A stretch of 64,000 nucleotides of DNA from the NCBI RefSeq assembly GCF_016595675.1, contig NZ_JAENJH010000007.1:124001-188000 (forward strand). Direction: 5' to 3'. The notes beneath the pieces were generated by a model. That model did no database searches and was not told the origin of the DNA. It saw only the letters and a list, made by a program, of their open reading frames with translations. Positions 42,890 to 50,506 of the stretch are shown here, piece after piece (positions within the stretch are counted from its first letter, which is position 1; each line of letters starts with the position of its first letter). Both the position numbers and the translations under genes were made by a program. Origin of the DNA: Prauserella cavernicola (lineage in GTDB: Bacteria > Actinomycetota > Actinomycetes > Mycobacteriales > Pseudonocardiaceae).

Positions 42890-43614
42890 AGCTGCTCGCC
42901 GAACGCTCCGGCGAACTGGGCATCACCCGGATCGCCGAGCATCTCGGGCTCTCGCCCGGCACCGCGCACCGGATCGTGCGCGCGCTCGTGGCCGACGGCC
43001 TGGTGGCGCACAACCCCCGGACGGACGCCTACTACCTCGGCGCCGGGACCATCCTGCTCGGCCAGGCGGCGCAACGCGGCTTCGGTCTGGACCGGGCGCT
43101 GCCGGTGCTCGAGCAGATCAACGCCGAGACGCAGGAGTCGGTGAACCTCGTGGTGCGCGAGGGCGGCGAGTCGGTGGTGATGCTGCGCGTGCAGTCGACG
43201 CTGCCGCTGCGGTTCGAACAGCACCCCGGCGCCCGGTTCCCGCTGTACACGACGGCGTCCGGCAAGGCGATCCTGGCGTACTCGGACGACGTGGAGGACT
43301 ACGTCGCCGCGCTGCCGCGGCACCTGCGGAAGATCACCGCGCGCACGCTGGGCACGCCCGCGCAGCTCGCCACGCAGCTCGAGGAGATCCGCGAGCGCGG
43401 CTACAGCATCGACGAGGAGGAGAACGTCGCCGGTGTGCGCTGCGTCGGCGCTCCGATCCTCGATGCCGACGGCAGAGCGCACGCGGCACTCGTGATCCAG
43501 GTACCCGCGGTGCGGATGCCCGCACGCAGAGTCAGAGAGCTCGGTGCTCGCACGGTCACGGCCTCAAAGGAGATCGCGCAGTTCGTGCCGGTGGACCGCA
43601 TGATGTCCCGCTGA
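42829..43614 (+). CDS. IclR-family regulator, paralogue of the one at 24739
   Basis: A 261-residue IclR regulator. The HTH has SPGTAHRIVRALVADG near residues 43-58, nearly the same recognition helix as the IclR at 24739-25542; both also share YYLGAGTILLGQAA-like and VRCVGAPI segments, so they are close paralogues. The ATG lies inside the 3' end of the CobT-like gene, and the conserved domain begins a few residues later, so a much later start is unlikely. It precedes the HOT-type alcohol dehydrogenase, whose promoter has the same 20-bp-spaced boxes as the pta and sauS regions. The two regulators may compete for or cooperate on those sites. Confidence 0.91.
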   Translation: MEHAKAPAGTQAIGRALAVLKLLAERSGELGITRIAEHLGLSPGTAHRIVRALVADGLVAHNPRTDAYYLGAGTILLGQAAQRGFGLDRALPVLEQINAETQESVNLVVREGGESVVMLRVQSTLPLRFEQHPGARFPLYTTASGKAILAYSDDVEDYVAALPRHLRKITARTLGTPAQLATQLEEIRERGYSIDEEENVAGVRCVGAPILDADGRAHAALVIQVPAVRMPARRVRELGARTVTASKEIAQFVPVDRMMSR

Positions 43615-43710
43615 GTACAGGGCTGTTAGCGGTCTCGAAGATCCACTGTGGACTGACGGTGGCCGGATTTCGGTGGTCGCCGACCCCTTCTCAATTCGCT
43701 CCGTCGCCCC

Positions 43711-43751
43711 TATCGTATTTCACATAGTGGTGTTAGCCCCCACATAGTGTC
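43711..43751 (+). promoter_or_regulatory. Control region of the alcohol dehydrogenase/MHS transporter operon
   Basis: TATCGT (43711-43716) is the best -10 candidate, with only a weak -35 near 43688. Immediately downstream CACATAGTG occurs at 43721-43729 and again at 43741-43749, exactly 20 bp apart; the fuller first box is TTTCACATAGTGG (43718-43730). Placement over the likely transcription start indicates repression by the flanking IclR protein or its paralogue at 24739. Confidence 0.7.
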
Positions 43752-43769
43752 AACGATGGGAGCCCGTCA

Positions 43770-45044
43770 ATGTTGCCGGAGAACCAGCCCAACGAACAGG
43801 TGTTCACCTGGGCCGCGCCGCCGCTGAAGTTCGGGCCGGGCGCGGTCGACGAGATCGGCGCGGAGGTGGCGGCGACCGGCGCCTCCTCCGCGCTGGTGAT
43901 CACCGACGCCGGAGTGCGGGAGACGGGTTTTCCCGACCGCATCAGGGAAAGCCTGGTGCTGGCCGGGGTCAAGGCCGAGGTCTTCGACGGCGTCGCGATC
44001 GAGCCGACCGACCACAGCATCGCCGCGGCGGTGGACTTCGCGCGGGAACAGCAGTGGGACTGCTTCGTCGCCGTGGGCGGAGGTTCCGCGATGGACACCG
44101 CCAAGGCGGTCAACCTGCTCACCACGCACCCCGGTGAGCTGCTCGACTTCGTGACGCCGCCGATCGGCGCGGGCACGGCGCCGTGGCTGCCGCTCAAACC
44201 GCTGATCGCGGTGCCGACCACCGCCGGAACCGGGTCCGAGTCCACCACGATCTGCGTGGTGGACCTGCTCGACCTGCACCTCAAGGCCGGGGTGAGCCAC
44301 CCTCGACTGCGGCCCTCGCTGGCGGTGGTGGACCCGCTCGCCACGGTCAGCCTCCCGGCGCAGGTGACGGCGGCCAGCGGCATGGACGTGCTCTCCCACG
44401 CGCTGGAGAGCTACACGAGCATCCGCTACGACGCCAAACCCGCGCCGCAGGACCCGATGCGCAGGCCCGCGTTCTGCGGTTCCAACCCGATCAGCGACGT
44501 GTGGTGCGAGATGGCGCTGCGGCTCGTCGGCCGGAGCCTGCGCAAGGCGGTGTGCAACGGCAGGGACCTCTCCGCCCGCACCGACATGGCGCTCGCCTCC
44601 ACCTACGCGGGAACGGGATTCGGCAACGCCGGGACGCATCTGCCGCACGCCAACGCCTATCCCGTCGCGGGTGCGGTGCGCGACTACCGCGCCGAGGGCT
44701 ACCCGGAGATGCCGATGGTCCCGCACGGCCAGGCCGTGTCGGCGACGGCGGCGGCGGTGTTCCGCTGGACCTACCCGTCCGACCCGCAACGGCACCTGGA
44801 GGCCGCGACCCTGTTGTCGGGGCGGACGTTCACCGCCACCGACGGCGCGGAGGCGCTGCCGCACGTGCTCACGGAACTGATGAGCGACATCGGCATGCCG
44901 TCCGGGCTGCGTAGCTTCGGCTACACCGAGGACGACCTGGACACGCTCACCGACGGCACGCTGAAGCAGACGAGGCAGCTCGCCGTGGTGCCCAGGCCGC
45001 TCGACCGTGGCGCGGTGACCGAGATCTTCGAGCGGTCGCTCTGA
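43770..45044 (+). CDS. HOT-type iron-dependent alcohol dehydrogenase, candidate isethionate dehydrogenase
   Basis: A 424-residue group III (iron) alcohol dehydrogenase most like hydroxyacid-oxoacid transhydrogenase (ADHFE1/HOT). Features are FTWAAPPLKFGPGAVDEIG near the start, AVGGGSAMDTAKAVNLL near 106, PTTAGTGSESTT near 151, the iron-ligand region SGMDVLSHALESYTS near 208, GFGNAGTHLPHANAYP near 285 and VPHGQAVS near 319. In this context oxidation of a 2-hydroxyalkanesulfonate such as isethionate to sulfoacetaldehyde is the favoured role. The related iron enzymes known as sulfoacetaldehyde reductases act in reverse. A 4-hydroxybutyrate-type activity is the alternative. The ribosome site is weak (GGGA). 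Confidence 0.85.
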   Translation: MLPENQPNEQVFTWAAPPLKFGPGAVDEIGAEVAATGASSALVITDAGVRETGFPDRIRESLVLAGVKAEVFDGVAIEPTDHSIAAAVDFAREQQWDCFVAVGGGSAMDTAKAVNLLTTHPGELLDFVTPPIGAGTAPWLPLKPLIAVPTTAGTGSESTTICVVDLLDLHLKAGVSHPRLRPSLAVVDPLATVSLPAQVTAASGMDVLSHALESYTSIRYDAKPAPQDPMRRPAFCGSNPISDVWCEMALRLVGRSLRKAVCNGRDLSARTDMALASTYAGTGFGNAGTHLPHANAYPVAGAVRDYRAEGYPEMPMVPHGQAVSATAAAVFRWTYPSDPQRHLEAATLLSGRTFTATDGAEALPHVLTELMSDIGMPSGLRSFGYTEDDLDTLTDGTLKQTRQLAVVPRPLDRGAVTEIFERSL

Positions 45045-45060
45045 AGCCGGGGGAGCAGCC

Positions 45061-46431
45061 ATGAGTGACTCTGTGAGCGCGGGACAGACCGCGCCCGACC
45101 GCCGCGAGGTGCGCCTCGTCGTGGCGTCGAGTGTCGTCGGCACCACCGTGGAGTGGTACGACTTCTTCCTCTACGGCACCGCCGCGGGCATCATCTTCAA
45201 CCGGTTCTACTTTCCCAGCGACGACCCGCTCGTGGGCACGCTGCTGGCGTTCGCGACGTTCGCGCTGGGGTTCGTGGCGAGGCCGGTGGGTGGACTGATC
45301 TTCGGCCACATCGGCGATCGTATCGGTCGCAAGAAGACACTCGTCGCGACGATGCTGATCATGGGTGTGGCCACGTGTGCCATCGGGTTGATCCCCACCT
45401 ACGACAGTATCGGCACCGCAGCGCCGATCCTGCTCGTGCTGATGCGGCTCGCGCAGGGTGTCGCGATCGGTGGCGAGTGGGGCGGTGCCGTGCTGATGTC
45501 GGTGGAGTACGCGCCCAAGGGCAGGCGCGGGCTCTACGGCAGCTTCCCGCAGCTGGGCCTGGCGCTGGGACTCGTGCTCGGCACGGGTGTCTTCGCCGGG
45601 CTGGGCGCCATGATGGACGAGGCCGCGTTCCTGTCGTGGGGCTGGCGGATCGCGTTCCTGCTGTCCGCGGTGCTGGTGATCGCGGGCATGGTGATCCGGC
45701 TCAAGGTGATGGAGACCCCGGCGTTCCGTCAGCTCGAGCAGACCGAGGCCAAGGCGACCGTGCCCGCGCTGGAACTCGTGCGCAACAAGCTCTCGCGCAG
45801 GCACGTCCTGCTGGGCATGGGCAGCAGGTGGATCGAGGGCGTCGCGTTCAACACGTGGGCGGTCTTCTCGATCTCCTTCGGTGCGGGAACGCTGGAGATG
45901 CCGCAGCAGACCCTGTTGATCTCGGTCATGATCGCGGCGTTGATGATGGTCGTGTTCATCCCGCTGTTCGGCAGACTGTCCGACACGGTGGGCCGTCGAG
46001 CGCTGTTCGGCTGGGGCGCCCTGATCGCGGGTGTGGTGGCTTACCCGGCGCTCGCGCTGCTCGGCACCGGTACGCCGGTGCTGGCGGGGGTCGGCCTGGT
46101 GCTGGCGCTGGGTGTGCTCTATCCGATGATGTACGGCCCGCAGGCGGCGTTCTACTCGGAGATGTTCCCCGTCAACGTCCGCTGCACGGGAATCTCGTTC
46201 GTCTACCAGTTCTCCGGCATCTTCGCGTCGGGCCTCACGCCGCTGGTGCTGTCCTACCTCGTCGGCCTCGACAACGACGGCTACTCGCTGGTGGCGATCT
46301 ACCTGGTGGTGGCGGCGGTGATCAGCGCGGTGTGCACGTTCGCGGTGCGCAAGCAGGATCTCCTGCGGATCGCGGAGGCGGAACAGTCCGATCTGGACGC
46401 TCGAGCGGCCACCACGCCGACGAGCGCGTGA
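45061..46431 (+). CDS. MHS-family metabolite:H+ symporter
   Basis: A 456-residue major-facilitator transporter of the metabolite:H+ symporter (MHS) subfamily, with VVGTTVEWYDFFLYGTAAG near residue 22, the loop motif GHIGDRIGRKKTL near 82 and MRLAQGVAIGGEWGGAVLM near 127. Twelve hydrophobic segments are expected. A GGGGGAGCAG ribosome site precedes the ATG, 16 bp after the dehydrogenase stop, so the two are cotranscribed. It probably imports the alcohol dehydrogenase substrate; MFS carriers of this sort have been assigned to isethionate and sulfoacetate in other bacteria. A strong hairpin follows the gene. Confidence 0.9.
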   Translation: MSDSVSAGQTAPDRREVRLVVASSVVGTTVEWYDFFLYGTAAGIIFNRFYFPSDDPLVGTLLAFATFALGFVARPVGGLIFGHIGDRIGRKKTLVATMLIMGVATCAIGLIPTYDSIGTAAPILLVLMRLAQGVAIGGEWGGAVLMSVEYAPKGRRGLYGSFPQLGLALGLVLGTGVFAGLGAMMDEAAFLSWGWRIAFLLSAVLVIAGMVIRLKVMETPAFRQLEQTEAKATVPALELVRNKLSRRHVLLGMGSRWIEGVAFNTWAVFSISFGAGTLEMPQQTLLISVMIAALMMVVFIPLFGRLSDTVGRRALFGWGALIAGVVAYPALALLGTGTPVLAGVGLVLALGVLYPMMYGPQAAFYSEMFPVNVRCTGISFVYQFSGIFASGLTPLVLSYLVGLDNDGYSLVAIYLVVAAVISAVCTFAVRKQDLLRIAEAEQSDLDARAATTPTSA

Positions 46432-46440
46432 CGACCGAGC

Positions 46441-46477
46441 GCCGGCGAACCCGACCATCCGTGTCGGGTTCGCCGGC
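46441..46477. terminator. Bidirectional hairpin terminator
   Basis: A perfect 15-bp inverted repeat (46441-46455 against 46463-46477; arm GCCGGCGAACCCGAC) with a 7-nt loop starts 10 bp after the MHS transporter stop and lies 42 bp from the end of the convergent gene. It marks the right end of the sulfonate island. Confidence 0.9.
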
Positions 46478-46518
46478 CTGGGCGGCCGCCGATCCGGCGC
46501 GCTGGTACTCCACGCCGG

Positions 46519-47475
46519 TCAGCCCAGGTCCCGGTAGCGGGCCGCGACGGCATGGAACGCCTCCTTGTGCCGGATGGTTCCGTCGTCGTGGTGCAGCAGT
46601 AGTCCGAAGCCCGCCTTGTCGAGATCGCGGGCGGGGTCGGAGTCGGCCGGGTACCCGGGCATGGCGAAGGTGAACACGAAACAGCCGTGGACGTCCTCGG
46701 CGTCGTAGAGGTCGATCAGCTCGGTCAGATATCGCGCCTGGACGGACTCGTCCCGGGGGTGGTCGCCGCGAATGCGGGGCGGGTCGGCGAACCAGTTGAC
46801 GATCGTGAAGGAGCCCGCGCCGCGCGCGTCCGCTCCGGTGAAGGCCCCGCACCCGAACTCGGTGATGACCACCGGCTTGGTCGTGGAGTCCACCAGCTCG
46901 CGCAGGCGCTCGGGGTATCCGGCCCGGTTGCGGCCGGAGCGGTACAAGCTGACGCCGACGACATCGACCAGCGAGTGGTCGATGTTCTCCCAGGCGGCGG
47001 CCGAGTACGTGATCGGGCCGGAGAAGTGGTTCCGCGCCGTCCCGGCCGCGCGGGTGAGCAACCGGTGCAGCTCGCGGTCGATGCGCCTGCGAAGAAGCCG
47101 GTGATACCGGATCACCAGTTTCAGGCGCAGGAACGACCGCGGCCCCGGGACGATGCCCGGCACGGTGTGGGAGAACTCGCTCCCGACCACGAGCGTGACC
47201 CGGCCGGGACGATCCCGCCGCAGCGTTTCGGCGCCCTCGGCGACCGTGGCGAGCTGCTCGAGTACGCGCGCCTGCGGCAGGTCGGTGCAGTCGGGCCGCA
47301 GGTAGACGTCCAGTCCGAGGTCCAGCGCCTGCCCGGCCGCGCCGAGAAGCGCGCCCGCGTCGTCGGCGATGAGCATGACCGTGGTGCAGTGCAGGTCGCG
47401 GGCGATGATCTCGAGGTCACGGCGCACCCCGTCCGGGTCGCCGACGAGATACGAGACCCCACGAACCGCGAGCAT
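46519..47475 (-). CDS. TIM-barrel glycoside-hydrolase-like protein, function unknown
   Basis: A 318-residue protein with a glycosidase-like (beta/alpha)8 pattern. RGVSYLVGDPDGVRRDLEII at the start, ADDAGALLGAAGQALDLGLDVYLRP, VVGVSLYRSGRNRAGYPERL and the nucleophile-type segment KPVVITEFGCGAFTGADARG near residues 215-235 resemble actinobacterial proteins sometimes labelled abortive infection protein, a name I see no support for. No signal peptide is visible, so it would act inside the cell. A GAGGTGAGCG ribosome site precedes the ATG. It is monocistronic between a terminator and a divergent YigZ gene, and no specific substrate can be given. Confidence 0.8.
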   Translation of the reverse strand: MLAVRGVSYLVGDPDGVRRDLEIIARDLHCTTVMLIADDAGALLGAAGQALDLGLDVYLRPDCTDLPQARVLEQLATVAEGAETLRRDRPGRVTLVVGSEFSHTVPGIVPGPRSFLRLKLVIRYHRLLRRRIDRELHRLLTRAAGTARNHFSGPITYSAAAWENIDHSLVDVVGVSLYRSGRNRAGYPERLRELVDSTTKPVVITEFGCGAFTGADARGAGSFTIVNWFADPPRIRGDHPRDESVQARYLTELIDLYDAEDVHGCFVFTFAMPGYPADSDPARDLDKAGFGLLLHHDDGTIRHKEAFHAVAARYRDLG

Positions 47476-47628
47476 CGCTCACCTCTCCTCTCGCGTCTGC
47501 CCGGACGACCTTGCCGTAGCCCGGCCCTCGGCCACAACGGACACGCCGGGCAGGTCGGAGTCGCGACCCCTCGCCTAAGCTCGGTCCGTGAACGCGCGCG
47601 GGAACCCTCGGATCGCCGGGACATCGTC

Positions 47629-48249
47629 GTGCGCGTGATCGCCAGGGACGGTGAGCACGAGATCGAGATCCAGCGGTCCCGATTCCGGTGCGTCGTGGCT
47701 CGCGTCGCCGACGTCGAGGCCGCGTCCGCGGTGATCGCCCGCGTCCGCAAGGCCGGGCCCGACGCCGGCCACCACTGCACCGCGCTGCGGATCGGCGACC
47801 CCGCGACCGGGCAGCTGACGGCACGGAGCAACGACGATGGCGAGCCGGGCGGCACCGCGGGTGTGCCCATGCTCGAGGTGCTGACCCGGCGGGAGCTGAC
47901 CGACGTCGTCGCCGTCGTGTCGCGGTGGTTCGGCGGCATCAAGCTCGGCGCGGGCGGGCTGGTCCGCGCCTACTCCGGAGCACTGGCCGAGACGCTGGAC
48001 CTGCTCGGCGAGCTGCGGCGCGTCCGGCACCGCGAACTGCTCGTCGCCGTGCCCCATGACCGCGCGGGCAGGCTCGAGCACGACCTGCGCCACTCGCCGT
48101 TCCTGCTGCGCGACGTGGACTACGGCGCGGACGTCACGATCACCGTCGCCGTCACCGACGTGCCGGCCTTCCAGGCGTGGCTCGCGGAGCACTCCGGCGG
48201 TGAGGTCGAGGCGGTGGACGCGGGGCCGCGGGATCTCTACCTGCCCTGA
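47629..48249 (+). CDS. YigZ/IMPACT-family (UPF0029) protein
   Basis: A 206-residue member of the YigZ/IMPACT family, with EIQRSRFRCVVARV near residue 12, the hallmark DDGEPGGTAGVPMLEVL near 70 and VVSRWFGGIKLGAGGLVRAYSGA near 94 (as SRWFGGIKLGAGGLVRAYSG), plus a C-terminal ferredoxin-like DUF1949-type domain. In eukaryotes IMPACT regulates Gcn2; the bacterial role is not settled. The GTG at 47629 is taken as start, with another GTG two codons later possible. Neither has a strong ribosome site. It is a stand-alone gene unrelated to the catabolic clusters. Confidence 0.9.
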   Translation: MRVIARDGEHEIEIQRSRFRCVVARVADVEAASAVIARVRKAGPDAGHHCTALRIGDPATGQLTARSNDDGEPGGTAGVPMLEVLTRRELTDVVAVVSRWFGGIKLGAGGLVRAYSGALAETLDLLGELRRVRHRELLVAVPHDRAGRLEHDLRHSPFLLRDVDYGADVTITVAVTDVPAFQAWLAEHSGGEVEAVDAGPRDLYLP

Positions 48250-48267
48250 GAAGGGTCCACAGTGGAG

Positions 48268-49491
48268 CTAGGCAGGCAGCGCCGGGTCCTGTCGCAGCTC
48301 GGCCTTCGCGATCGAGTTCAGGTGGACCTCGTCGGGTCCGTCGAACAGGCGCATCGCGCGGTGCCAGGCGTACATCGCCGCCAGGGGAGTGACATCGGTG
48401 ACGCCGGCGCCGCCGTGGACCTGGATGGCGCGATCGATCACACGGGTCGCCGCGCGGGGGACGGCCACCTTCGCCATCGCGACCAGGTCCCGTGCCGCCT
48501 TGTTGCCGTCGGCGTCGATGACCCGCGACGCGCGGTGGCACAGCAGCCGCGCCTGCTCGATCTCCAGCCGGGACTCGGCGATCTGCTGCCGGACGACTCC
48601 CTGGTCGGCCAGTGGCGCGCCGAAGGCCACCCGGTCCTTGGCCCGCCGGACGAGCAGGGCCAGTGCACGCTCCGCCGCTCCCAGCGCGCGCATGCAGTGG
48701 TGGATCCGGCCCGGACCCAGCCTGGCCTGTGCGGCGGCGAACCCGCCGCCCTCCTCGCCGACGACGTTGCCGGCCGGGATCCGGACGTCGTCGAACCGCA
48801 CCTCGGCGTGGCCGTGCTGGTCGTGGTGGCCGAGCACCGGGTAGTCGCGCACCACCGTCACTCCCGGAGTGTCGCGGGGGATCAGCACCATCGTCTGCTG
48901 CCGGTGGATCGCGGCACTCGGGTCGGTCTTGCCCATCAGGATGAACACCGCGCAGCGGGGATCCATGGCGCCGCTGGTCCACCACTTGCGGCCGTTCACG
49001 ACGTAGGTGTCGCCGTCGCGCTCGATCCGGGTGGCGATGTTGGTGGCGTCGCTGCTGGCCACCTCCGGCTCGGTCATCGCGAACGCCGACCGGATCTCTC
49101 CGGCCAGCAGCGGTTCGAGCCACTCCCGTTGTTGCTCGGCGGTGCCGAGCAGGTGCAGCAGTTCCATGTTGCCGGTGTCGGGCGCCTGGCAGTTGATCGC
49201 CTCGGGGGCGAGGTCGAGGCTCCAGCCGGACAGCTCGGCGATCGGGGCGTACTCCAGTTGCGTGAGCCCCGACTCGGCAGGCAGGAACAGGTTCCACAGG
49301 CCTTCCGCGCGCGCCTGCCGCTTCAGTCGCTCGACGACCGGCGGCACCGTGTGGTCGCCGGGGCCCGCGGCCGCCCGGTGCGCGAGGTACTGCGCTTCGG
49401 CGGGCAGCACCTGCTCGCGCATGAACCGCGTCATCGCCTCGCGCAGTTCGACGGCGCGGGGCGAGGGCGCGGGAAGGTCGTGGCCGACCAT
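48268..49491 (-). CDS. Acyl-CoA dehydrogenase, ACAD10/11-like
   Basis: A 407-residue flavin acyl-CoA dehydrogenase. WNLFLPAESGLTQLEYAPIAE near residue 75 (as LFLPAESGLTQLEYAPIAE), FAMTEPEVASSDATNIATRI near 140, KWWTSGAMDPRC near 169 and QVHGGAGVTDVTPLA near 361 place it with the ACAD10/ACAD11 and LvaC group and not the short-chain enzymes. A GGAGG site precedes the ATG. An APH-type kinase gene is divergently placed about 1 kb away, and in human ACAD10/11 and in the levulinate (Lva) pathway a kinase of this fold and an ACAD together process 4-hydroxyacyl-CoA. That role is inferred. Confidence 0.9.
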   Translation of the reverse strand: MVGHDLPAPSPRAVELREAMTRFMREQVLPAEAQYLAHRAAAGPGDHTVPPVVERLKRQARAEGLWNLFLPAESGLTQLEYAPIAELSGWSLDLAPEAINCQAPDTGNMELLHLLGTAEQQREWLEPLLAGEIRSAFAMTEPEVASSDATNIATRIERDGDTYVVNGRKWWTSGAMDPRCAVFILMGKTDPSAAIHRQQTMVLIPRDTPGVTVVRDYPVLGHHDQHGHAEVRFDDVRIPAGNVVGEEGGGFAAAQARLGPGRIHHCMRALGAAERALALLVRRAKDRVAFGAPLADQGVVRQQIAESRLEIEQARLLCHRASRVIDADGNKAARDLVAMAKVAVPRAATRVIDRAIQVHGGAGVTDVTPLAAMYAWHRAMRLFDGPDEVHLNSIAKAELRQDPALPA

Positions 49492-49555
49492 GAACGCCTC
49501 CTGAACAAGACCGATCGAATGTTCGGCTGAACCTAACGACAGAGGGGCGCCCGCG

Positions 49556-50383
49556 TCAATCGGCGAGGCGAACGAGATCCAGGGCGAACCCGACGTACTG
49601 CCGCGCCACGACCTCGGGGGAGAACCCGCCCTTCGGGGACCACCACTGCGGCAGCGCGGTGCACATGGTGACGACGGCGCGGGCCGCCTCGCGGGGAAGC
49701 GGTGTGCTCATCAGTCCGCGCCGGCAGCCCTCGAGCACCTCGTCGTCGACCATGCGCTGCACCTCCCGCCTGGCTTCGGTGATCCGCGTGCGGTGGGGCT
49801 GTTCGATGCTGCGCATCTCGCTCGCCCCGATGAACCCGAACTCGTGGCGGTGGGTGTGGAAGAGCGTGAGGCATTCGACCAGCCCGGTGAAGCGCTCGAC
49901 CGGGCCGTCGCCCTCGGCTCGCGCGGCCCGGCACCGCTCGCGCAGGTCGTCCATCGTGAGGTCCAGCAGCGCGACGAGCAGGTGCTGCTTGGTCGGCCAG
50001 TGGTGGTAGACCCCGGCCACCGACAGTCCGGCGCGCTGGGCGACGTCGCGGATGGTGGCACCGTGGTAGCCCAGCTCGACGAAGGCGGCGAGCGCGCCGG
50101 CCAGTGGCGCCGCGAGCCGCGGCGGCGGGAAGTCCCGCCAGTCACCGCGCGGTGACCGGGGCGGCGTGCCGCGGAGCGCGTCGGCCGTGGTCCCGAGCAG
50201 GTGGGCCGCGGCGTCGAGCCGGTCCTCGGTGATGCGGGTGCGGCCGTTCTCCACCGCACTCCAGGTGCCGGTGCTCGCGCCGAGTGCCCGCGCGACCTCC
50301 CGCAGGGTCAGTCCCGCGTCGCGGCGGGCGTCGCGCAGGCGCTCGCCGAGCATCGCGCGATCGTCGCTGTGTGGTCCCGGCAC
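49556..50383 (-). CDS. Dual-HTH regulator: XRE domain fused to a TetR-type domain
   Basis: A 275-residue regulator with two DNA-binding domains. Residues 11-70 form a Cro/C1-type HTH (LGERLRDARRDAGLTLREVA, then LGASTGTWSAVENGRTRI). Residues about 88-140 form a TetR HTH (ELGYHGATIRDVAQRAGLSV, then AGVYHHWPTKQHLL), followed by a TetR ligand domain. It is divergent from the APH-type kinase gene over 123 bp and precedes the acyl-CoA dehydrogenase on its strand, so it likely controls both sides. The repeated CGATCGCTC boxes at 50436 and 50481 and the related sequence at 49512 are candidate sites. Confidence 0.9.
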   Translation of the reverse strand: MPGPHSDDRAMLGERLRDARRDAGLTLREVARALGASTGTWSAVENGRTRITEDRLDAAAHLLGTTADALRGTPPRSPRGDWRDFPPPRLAAPLAGALAAFVELGYHGATIRDVAQRAGLSVAGVYHHWPTKQHLLVALLDLTMDDLRERCRAARAEGDGPVERFTGLVECLTLFHTHRHEFGFIGASEMRSIEQPHRTRITEARREVQRMVDDEVLEGCRRGLMSTPLPREAARAVVTMCTALPQWWSPKGGFSPEVVARQYVGFALDLVRLAD

Positions 50384-50423
50384 CTCGGTGGCTCCTTTCC
50401 GGCTGGATCGACTGTAGCCGCCC

Positions 50424-50491
50424 TTGACACTCGGCCGATCGCTCCGTCAGAGTACCGCTGACTTGTTCAGTTCTACCGTGCGATCGCTCGG
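50424..50491. promoter_or_regulatory. Control region between the XRE-TetR regulator and the APH-type kinase
   Basis: TTGACA lies at 50424-50429 on the plus strand; the -10 is uncertain. CGATCGCTC occurs twice (50436-50444 and 50481-50489), the first between the -35 and the expected -10. A relative, CCGATCGAATGTTCGG (49511-49526), lies just upstream of the acyl-CoA dehydrogenase start, consistent with a common regulator. Confidence 0.45.
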
Positions 50492-50506
50492 TTTCGGAGG
50501 TGGAAG

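Noticed and set aside
46519-47475. Abortive phage infection protein
   Set aside because: Related proteins sometimes carry that label, but the sequence reads as a glycosidase-like TIM barrel and there is no defence gene nearby.
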